This document shows, one piece after another, positions 58,744 through 64,000 of a stretch of DNA of 64,000 bases. The stretch is from Vibrio artabrorum (lineage in GTDB: Bacteria; Pseudomonadota; Gammaproteobacteria; Enterobacterales; Vibrionaceae): assembly GCF_024347295.1 (NCBI RefSeq), contig NZ_AP025458.1:2418001-2482000 (forward strand), read 5' to 3'. Each line of letters starts with the position of its first letter. Positions within the stretch are counted from its first letter, which is position 1. Position numbers and translations under genes: made by a program. Under the pieces are notes generated by a model. It had not been told where the DNA came from, ran no database searches, and saw only the letters and a list, made by a program, of their open reading frames with translations.

Positions 58744-59040
58744 AGAGATAGACTGCCATTTGCGATAGATACGTGTCGTTGGTCGAACATGAGGAAGTGT
58801 GTGCAGCGTTAAACGAACAAGCTAAAACCCGCTTAAAACTTATCTGCACGACCATTTTGCCAGCAAGTCTATCGTTGAATTGCGATGAACACAAATGTCG
58901 ATTGAGCATTTCTTTAAGGACGAGAGGCAAGCGACGATCAATAAAAGAAAAAAAAACGCCAAATCATCAATTTAGCAACTTTCATAATGGCTCAATAATA
59001 CATAATCGATTGAAACATAAATTCAAACTAAGGTTGAAGT
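58744..59040. other. Gene-free stretch between yadG and the SulP gene
   Basis: About 300 bases holding the yadG promoter and the 3' end of the SulP transcript. I see a poly-A run near 58949-58957 but no convincing terminator, repeat or small gene. Confidence 0.5.
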
Positions 59041-60714
59041 TCAGACTGCGACAAATTGATGTTCATCTCTGTCTACATAGCTTGTTGCCGCCGTTAACGC
59101 TTCATATCTAAATCGGTAGGTGTTGGATTCAGGCACGAGATCAATCACGTGGAATTTCTCTAGCTGTTGACGTGTATTTTCATTCGGACACAGCAAATAA
59201 ACTTCGCACTGCGCATCTAAGGCATCTTTGATCGCATTTTCGAGCGCCAAACCAACGGTTACGTCAATCATCGGGACATCTGTCAAATCTAAAATCATGG
59301 CTTCATAGTCAGAGATGCTTGAGTGCTGACGTGAGATCGCTTTCGATACACTGAAGATCATCGGGCCAGAAAGATAAAAGAACAATACTTTGCCATTAGC
59401 AGAGTCTAACAACTGGCGTTCACTATCCGTTAGTGGAATATCCTCTTCATCATCACCATCACTGATTGCCTTAACTTGTCTCGCTTGCTCTCGGCTCAAT
59501 CTTTCAATAATCAGGATGTTCGAAATAAAAACACCAAGGCCAACCGCAATGATCAAATCAACAAATACGGTTAACAGCATCACACCATACATCACGCCCA
59601 TACCCGCATAACTGACCTTATGCGCACGTTGGATGAAACTCCAATCGAGTATATTGAAACCAACATACATTGCTATGCCAGCCAAAACCGCCATAGGAAT
59701 CGGTTCGGTTAAGCCCCCCGCAACCAATACCACTAGCGCAAGTACTAACGCTCGAATAACACCTGAAAGCGGAGAACGCGCTCCCACCTGAATATTGGTT
59801 ACCGTGCCCATCGTGGCACCAGCACCGGGAAGTGCACCAAACAAACCTGAAATCATATTAGCGATGCCCTGCCCGCGAAGTTCCTTGTCGGAATCGTGCT
59901 CTTTACGAGTCAGCGAGTCTCCAATAACGGCGGTCAAGAGCGTATCAATACAACCAAGCGTACCTAGCACTAAAGCATCAATAACCATGGTGGTGAATTG
60001 CTCAGCACTGATAGTAGGAATAACCAGAGAAGGCAAACCCGCTGGAATTTCACCAATTCGGCGAATAGAGTTGGTATCAAAAATAATGACGGACAAGAGC
60101 GTCACAGCAATCAAAGCAACCAGTTGAGCGGGCACATACTTACGATATTTAGCTGGAAAACCGAAAAGAATAGCGAGCGTTAATGCCCCTAAGAACAGTT
60201 CGCTGATTTTAAGATTAGCCAGTGTATCTGGAAGCGCAGAGAGCGTGCCCATTACCCCGCCAGAGGGAGCTGCATGTCCTAATAAAGGAGACAACTGAAG
60301 AATAATCAGAATAACGCCGATACCCGACATAAACCCGGAGATCACGCTATATGGCATCAACGTAACATATTTTCCGAGCTTTAATGTACCCAGTAATATC
60401 TGAAAGGCCCCTGCCATCATCACAACAGTAAAGGTCATTGCCATTCCACTTTCAGGGTACTTGGCGACCATACTTGTCATAACAGCGGTCATGATCACCG
60501 TCATTGGTCCGGTAGGCTCTGATATCAAACTGCTCGAACCACCAAACAATGCGGCAAATAGGCCCACCATGATCGCGCCCCAAAGACCAGCCTCAGCTCC
60601 CGCCCCAGAAGCAACGCCAAATGCCAACGCTAACGGCAGTGAAATAATCGCAGTCGTTACGCCGCCAAACATGTCACCTTTGAGATTGATATCCGTAAAA
60701 CGATGTCCCAACAA
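59041..60714 (-). CDS. SulP-family anion transporter, probable bicarbonate importer
   Basis: A 557-residue SLC26/SulP protein. About twelve to fourteen helices (~12-400) include the family region TTAIISLPLALAFGVASGAG and the SSLISEPTGPMTVIMTA half-helix. A C-terminal STAS domain (~435-540, YLSGPMIFSVSKAIS) follows. The start is TTG at 60714, with AGGAAAG 7 bases upstream. It is divergent from a carbonic anhydrase gene, which favours bicarbonate over sulfate as substrate, but sequence alone cannot decide. Confidence 0.85.
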   Translation of the reverse strand: MLGHRFTDINLKGDMFGGVTTAIISLPLALAFGVASGAGAEAGLWGAIMVGLFAALFGGSSSLISEPTGPMTVIMTAVMTSMVAKYPESGMAMTFTVVMMAGAFQILLGTLKLGKYVTLMPYSVISGFMSGIGVILIILQLSPLLGHAAPSGGVMGTLSALPDTLANLKISELFLGALTLAILFGFPAKYRKYVPAQLVALIAVTLLSVIIFDTNSIRRIGEIPAGLPSLVIPTISAEQFTTMVIDALVLGTLGCIDTLLTAVIGDSLTRKEHDSDKELRGQGIANMISGLFGALPGAGATMGTVTNIQVGARSPLSGVIRALVLALVVLVAGGLTEPIPMAVLAGIAMYVGFNILDWSFIQRAHKVSYAGMGVMYGVMLLTVFVDLIIAVGLGVFISNILIIERLSREQARQVKAISDGDDEEDIPLTDSERQLLDSANGKVLFFYLSGPMIFSVSKAISRQHSSISDYEAMILDLTDVPMIDVTVGLALENAIKDALDAQCEVYLLCPNENTRQQLEKFHVIDLVPESNTYRFRYEALTAATSYVDRDEHQFVAV

Positions 60715-60958
60715 AATACACTTTCCTGATGATTAATGAACAAATTTCATCACTCTAGCAAATGAGTGAGCCATGCCGAAAGTGGTAAATCAATCACATT
60801 GTTTATGTCTTATAACCAGATGGTAGCTTATGTGCTAAGTTAATGATTTTAGGGACTAGAACACGTCAGATGAGTACGTATTAATCGATTTTTTACGGGA
60901 TTGAATTTGTAACATTGTGTATAGTTACCATTCTTAATTAAGGGATGTAAGACGTAAA

Positions 60959-61618
60959 ATGCCAGAAATTAAACAGCTTTTTGAAAATAATTCTAAATGG
61001 TCAGAGTCTATTCGCTCTGAACGACCAGAATACTTTGCTACGCTTGAAGAGGGACAAAACCCTGGTTTCCTATGGATAGGTTGTTCTGATAGCCGTGTAC
61101 CGGCCGAGCGTCTCACGGGTTTATATTCCGGCGAACTGTTTGTTCATCGAAATGTGGCCAACCAAGTCATTCATACCGATCTTAACTGCTTATCAGTTGT
61201 ACAATACGCAGTGGACGTACTCAAAGTTAAGCACATCATTGTCTGTGGTCACTATGGTTGTGGTGGTGTCAATGCCGCGATTGATAACCCTAAACTAGGT
61301 CTGATCAATAACTGGCTACTTCACATCCGTGATAACTACCTTAAATATCGTAAGCAGATTGAATCTCTACCTCGTGAACAATGGGGTGACAAACTCTGTG
61401 AGATTAACGTCGCAGAGCAAGTCTACAACCTCGGTAACTCAACCATCATCCAAACCGCATGGGAACGTGGGCAAGAGATTGAAATCCATGGTGTCGTATA
61501 CGGTATCGGTAATGGCAAGCTGCAAGATCTTGGGGTACGTTGTTCAAGTAATGACACGCTAGAAAACAGCCATCTAGAAGCACTTGATAAAATCCTGTCA
61601 TCACCAACTCTTGGTTGA
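60959..61618 (+). CDS. can: Beta-carbonic anhydrase
   Basis: A 219-residue zinc enzyme interconverting CO2 and bicarbonate. The ligands C42 and D44 ([12 protein letters not shown]), H98 and C101 (GHYGCGG) are all present, and the length and sequence fit E. coli Can. It supplies bicarbonate for carboxylases under air. A 244-base divergent promoter region separates it from the SulP gene. Confidence 0.97.
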   Translation: MPEIKQLFENNSKWSESIRSERPEYFATLEEGQNPGFLWIGCSDSRVPAERLTGLYSGELFVHRNVANQVIHTDLNCLSVVQYAVDVLKVKHIIVCGHYGCGGVNAAIDNPKLGLINNWLLHIRDNYLKYRKQIESLPREQWGDKLCEINVAEQVYNLGNSTIIQTAWERGQEIEIHGVVYGIGNGKLQDLGVRCSSNDTLENSHLEALDKILSSPTLG

Positions 61619-61637
61619 TACTGAAAGCGAAAAATAT

Positions 61638-61668
61638 GAAAAAGGCTCGCACAGTGCGAGCCTTTTAT
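61638..61668. terminator. Bidirectional terminator between can and hpt
   Basis: AAAAAGGCTCGCA and TGCGAGCCTTTT pair around CAG, with A and T runs on the two sides, between converging genes. Confidence 0.9.
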
Positions 61669-61691
61669 GTTTTTCTCAAGAAAGACAAAGA

Positions 61692-62222
61692 TTACTCTTG
61701 AGGAACAACTTTACCAATATACGGTAAGTGACGATATTTTTGTGCGTAATCAATACCCACACCAACAACAAACTCATCAGGGATTTCAAAACCAATCCAC
61801 TTAGTATCGACAATGACTTCACGACGAGAAGGTTTGTCCAGTAACGTGCAGATTTCGATAGATTTAGGACCACGTAGGCTCAGAATCTCTTTCACTTTCG
61901 TCAGTGTATTACCCGTATCGATAATATCTTCTACCAGCAAAACGTCTTTACCTTGAATATCGTCATCAAGATCTTTCAAAATACGTACATCACGCGAACT
62001 TTCCATGCCATTGCCATAGCTAGACGCCGTCATGAAATCAACTTGGTGAGTTAAATCGATAGCGCGAGCAAGATCCGCCATAAAGACAAAAGATCCACGT
62101 AATAAGCCAACTAAAACAAGATCTTCACTACCGTTGTAATGCTCCGTGATCTGTTTACCTAATTCGCTCACTCGATCCTGAACTTCTTGCTCAGAGATCA
62201 TGACTTCAACTGTATGCTTCAT
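61692..62222 (-). CDS. hpt: Hypoxanthine phosphoribosyltransferase
   Basis: A 176-residue purine-salvage enzyme that turns hypoxanthine (and guanine) into IMP (GMP). The PRPP loop [14 protein letters not shown] and the flexible-loop region TASSYGNGM are standard. It is divergent from the luxR regulator. Confidence 0.96.
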   Translation of the reverse strand: MKHTVEVMISEQEVQDRVSELGKQITEHYNGSEDLVLVGLLRGSFVFMADLARAIDLTHQVDFMTASSYGNGMESSRDVRILKDLDDDIQGKDVLLVEDIIDTGNTLTKVKEILSLRGPKSIEICTLLDKPSRREVIVDTKWIGFEIPDEFVVGVGIDYAQKYRHLPYIGKVVPQE

Positions 62223-62547
62223 ACTGCTCTCATTTTATTTAGTGATTGCGACCAATATTGACCGTTTCGCCAGGTTTGCCGCTCAATTTTGTGGCTAAGT
62301 CTAGCATTGCTCAAATACCCACACCACCTTATGACTCGAATTTGCTGTTAGATTATCAACGATTGTGCACACAAAGACTTGTCCAACCGTCGCTTTCTCT
62401 CATATCTATGCTGATCACGCTTTATGGATCAACTACCTATAAAACAAGCTCAAAGGATTGACCATATTCATATGCACCATTACACTCATTAGTGCTTAAA
62501 TAATAATAAAATCATTAATATAAAAATTCGTTGGCAAGGAAAATAAA
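62223..62547 (+). promoter_or_regulatory. hpt-luxR divergent regulatory region
   Basis: A 325-base AT-rich stretch without a credible gene. Near luxR, 62494-62520 is a TA-rich region (ATAATAATAAAATCATTAAT) that loosely resembles the degenerate LuxR-type operator, consistent with known autoregulation of this family. GTTGGCAAGG (62530-62539) overlaps the Shine-Dalgarno site and is the expected Qrr small-RNA target. Confidence 0.5.
62530..62539 (+). promoter_or_regulatory. Probable Qrr sRNA pairing site at the luxR ribosome-binding site
   Basis: GTTGGCAAGG differs at one base from GTTGGCTAGG, the complement of the conserved Qrr segment CCUAGCCAAC. It includes the AAGGA ribosome-binding site 8 bases before ATG. 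At low cell density Qrr pairing would block translation. No qrr gene is in the window. Confidence 0.55.
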
Positions 62548-63153
62548 ATGGACTCAATATCTAAGAGACCTAGAACTAGGCTTTCACCCTTAAAAAGAAA
62601 ACTTCAATTGATGGAAATCGCACTCGAGGTCTTCTCTCGTCGTGGCATTGGACGTGGCGGTCATGCAGACATCGCTGACATTGCCCAAGTTTCCGTTGCA
62701 ACCGTGTTTAACTACTTTCCAACCCGTGAAGATCTGGTTGATGAGGTGCTGAATCACGTAGTCCGCCAATTCTCCAATTTTCTCTCAGACACGATTGATC
62801 TCGATGTTCACGCAAAAGAGAACTTACACAATATCACGAACGAAATGGTGAGCTTAGTCGCTAAAAATTGCCATTGGTTGAATGTTTGGTTCGAATGGAG
62901 CACATCGACTCGTGATGAAGTCTGGCCTCTATTTGTAACAACAAATCGTACAAATCAAATGTTAGTGCAAAATATGTTCAGTCAAGCGATTGAACGCGGT
63001 GAAGTCTGCAACAAGCATGCTCCTAAACACCTAGCAAACCTATTCCATGGCATTTGTTACTCGCTATTTATCCAAGCGAAACGTGCAGAAACGCCAGAAG
63101 AGCTTTCAAGCTTAACGGATAGCTACTTGAACATGCTGTGCATTTATAAGTAG
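62548..63153 (+). CDS. luxR: Quorum-sensing master regulator, LuxR/HapR/SmcR type (TetR fold)
   Basis: A 201-residue TetR-family regulator that turns on high-density genes and represses low-density ones. The N-terminal RPRTRLSPLKRK and the HTH region GHADIADIAQVSVATVFNYFPTRED are nearly identical to V. harveyi LuxR; the ligand-pocket region WFEWSTSTRDEVWPLFVTTNRTNQ is conserved. It ends LCIYK, about four residues shorter than V. harveyi LuxR as I recall it and similar to HapR. The stop codon TAG provides the first G of a 7-bp tandem array, so the array starts exactly at the end of the coding sequence. Confidence 0.95.
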   Translation: MDSISKRPRTRLSPLKRKLQLMEIALEVFSRRGIGRGGHADIADIAQVSVATVFNYFPTREDLVDEVLNHVVRQFSNFLSDTIDLDVHAKENLHNITNEMVSLVAKNCHWLNVWFEWSTSTRDEVWPLFVTTNRTNQMLVQNMFSQAIERGEVCNKHAPKHLANLFHGICYSLFIQAKRAETPEELSSLTDSYLNMLCIYK

Positions 63154-63279
63154 ATTCGAGATTCGAGATTCGAGATTCGAGATTCGAGATTCGAGATTCG
63201 AGATTCGAGATTCGAGATTCGAGATTCGAGATTCGAGATTCGAGATTCGAGATTCGAGATTCGAGATTCGAGATTCGAG
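63153..63279 (+). repeat. Heptanucleotide tandem array (GATTCGA, about 18 copies) after luxR
   Basis: The unit GATTCGA repeats without visible variation for 127 bases, 18 full copies plus one base. It lies between the luxR stop codon and its terminator, so it should be part of the luxR mRNA 3' UTR. Perfect homogeneity implies recent slippage. Confidence 0.97.
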
Positions 63280-63290
63280 TAAAATGATTT

Positions 63291-63321
63291 AAGGATTGGC
63301 GTTTTTCGTCAATCCTTTTTG
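63291..63321 (+). terminator. luxR terminator
   Basis: AAGGATTGGCG and CGTCAATCCTT pair (one G-U) around TTTTT and are followed by TTT. It lies 137 bases after the stop because the tandem array intervenes. Confidence 0.85.
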
Positions 63322-63348
63322 ATTGCCAATAGATTGCTATGAGTTGAA

Positions 63349-63928
63349 AGAGATTCCCTACTCCTTCCTTCGTCAGTCTAGGGAATGACGGACATAAAAA
63401 ACCACTAATCATTACCGTGACCGAGTGGCGAAGAAATGAATCAGACACTGAAGTCAGAGATTCTCTATTCCTTCCCCCGTCAGTCTAGGGAATGACGGAC
63501 ATAAAAAACCACTAATCATTACCGTGACCGAGTGGCGAAGAAATGAATCAGACACTGAAGTCAGAGATTCTCTATTCCTTCCTCCGTCAGTCTAGGGAAT
63601 GACGGACATAAAAAACCACTAATCATTACCGTGACCGAGTGGCGAAGAAATGAATCAGACACTGAAGTCAGAGATTCTCTATTCCTTCCCCCGTCAGTCT
63701 AGGGAATGACGGACATAAAAAACCACTAATCATTACCGTGACCGAGTGGCGAAGAAATGAATCAGACACTGAAGCCCGAGATTCTCTATTCCTTCTTCCG
63801 TCAGTCTAGGGAATGACGGACACAAGAAACCACTGATCATTACCGTGACCGAGTGGCGAAGAAATGAATCAGACACTGAAGTCAGAGATTCTCTATTCCT
63901 TCTTCCGTCAGTCTAGAGAATGACGGGA
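63349..63928. repeat. 107-bp tandem repeat array, five full copies and a partial sixth
   Basis: Units start at 63349, 63456, 63563, 63670, 63777 and 63884 (partial, 45 bases). Each has a TCCTTC-NN-CGTCAGTCTAGGGAATGACG head that can fold through CCGTCA/TGACGG, and a tail with CATTACCGTGACCGAGTGG. Copies differ mainly at two bases in the head; copy 5 has several extra changes. The head of copy 1 also occurs alone at 40520-40560. No conserved frame (107 is not a multiple of 3). Confidence 0.95.
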
Positions 63929-64000
63929 ATACCGAGTGACAGTTCTCTCCTTCACGCTGAATAATCACCAAAATATAAGCTTCAACACCTCACTTCGTCA
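63929..64000. other. Unassigned right edge
   Basis: The last 72 bases follow the partial sixth repeat unit. I see no gene, hairpin or repeat that I can support. Confidence 0.5.

Noticed and set aside
62246..62461. A 71-codon plus-strand frame between hpt and luxR.
   Set aside because: No Shine-Dalgarno sequence, no recognisable domain, and it occupies a divergent promoter region; composition looks random.
63068..63448. A 126-codon minus-strand frame over the heptamer array as a genuine gene.
   Set aside because: It overlaps the luxR 3' end, the luxR terminator and the first 107-bp unit, and its repeat follows from the array period. Kept only as an observation.
63349..63928. Interpretation of the 107-bp array as CRISPR or as integron attC (VCR-like) sites.
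   Set aside because: Units abut without unique spacers, which excludes CRISPR. The unit lacks the GTTRRRY/RYYYAAC core sites of attC, and no cassettes lie between copies.

Overview
The window reads as chromosome I of a Vibrio (gammaproteobacterium), probably from the harveyi/splendidus side of the genus rather than V. cholerae itself. The diagnostic genes are a LuxR/HapR/SmcR-type quorum-sensing master regulator, the ChiS-centred chitin-oligosaccharide cluster, an OmpU-type porin end, and a gene order that, as I remember it, matches the V. cholerae chromosome I block between hapR and ompU. No phage, integron, CRISPR array, insertion sequence, tRNA or rRNA was seen. Almost everything is core genome; the unusual material lies between genes.

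Layout. 1-5.8 kb: porin 3' end, dacB, an MgtE-type magnesium transporter without CBS domains behind a long leader that carries a 14-codon ORF, tyrS, and the mepM endopeptidase. 5.9-10.1 kb: a two-gene RND efflux pump. 10.4-15 kb: erpA, hemL, a 41-residue cysteine-containing membrane microprotein, an AI-2E-family permease and rsmC. 15.1-33.9 kb: the chitin block. It holds chiS, the solute-binding protein, two permeases and two ATPases of an oligosaccharide ABC importer, a GH9 glucosaminidase, a glucosamine kinase, a GH20 hexosaminidase, diacetylchitobiose phosphorylase and a phosphohexomutase. Imported GlcNAc and GlcN oligomers would be cut hydrolytically and phosphorolytically in the cytoplasm, then channelled to sugar phosphates. 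34-38 kb: a Fur-type Fe(III) ABC importer (fbpABC). 38.1-39.8 kb: glnK-amtB behind a sigma-54 promoter.

40-51 kb: yacL, acnB, then hrpB-mrcB-patatin/barrel phospholipase reading leftward, with sfsA divergent. 51.6-57 kb: dksA, gluQ, pcnB-folK and panB-panC. 57-62.2 kb: yadGH ABC exporter, a SulP transporter divergent from beta-carbonic anhydrase (can), and hpt. 62.5-63.2 kb: luxR. Its stop codon sits inside about 18 tandem copies of a 7-bp unit, followed by a terminator and then more than five tandem copies of a 107-bp unit to the window end.

The observations most worth a second look are: (1) the proline-containing leader ORF, the hairpin that overlaps it and the pyrimidine-rich tract upstream of the CBS-less magnesium transporter; (2) the heptanucleotide array in the 3' UTR of the quorum-sensing regulator; (3) the 107-bp tandem array, whose first 41 bp recur next to acnB; (4) a SlmA-like box and a structured leader ahead of the chitin importer operon; and (5) dyad operators in the RND-pump promoter. 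Starts were moved from the longest ORF wherever a Shine-Dalgarno sequence or family length argued for it.
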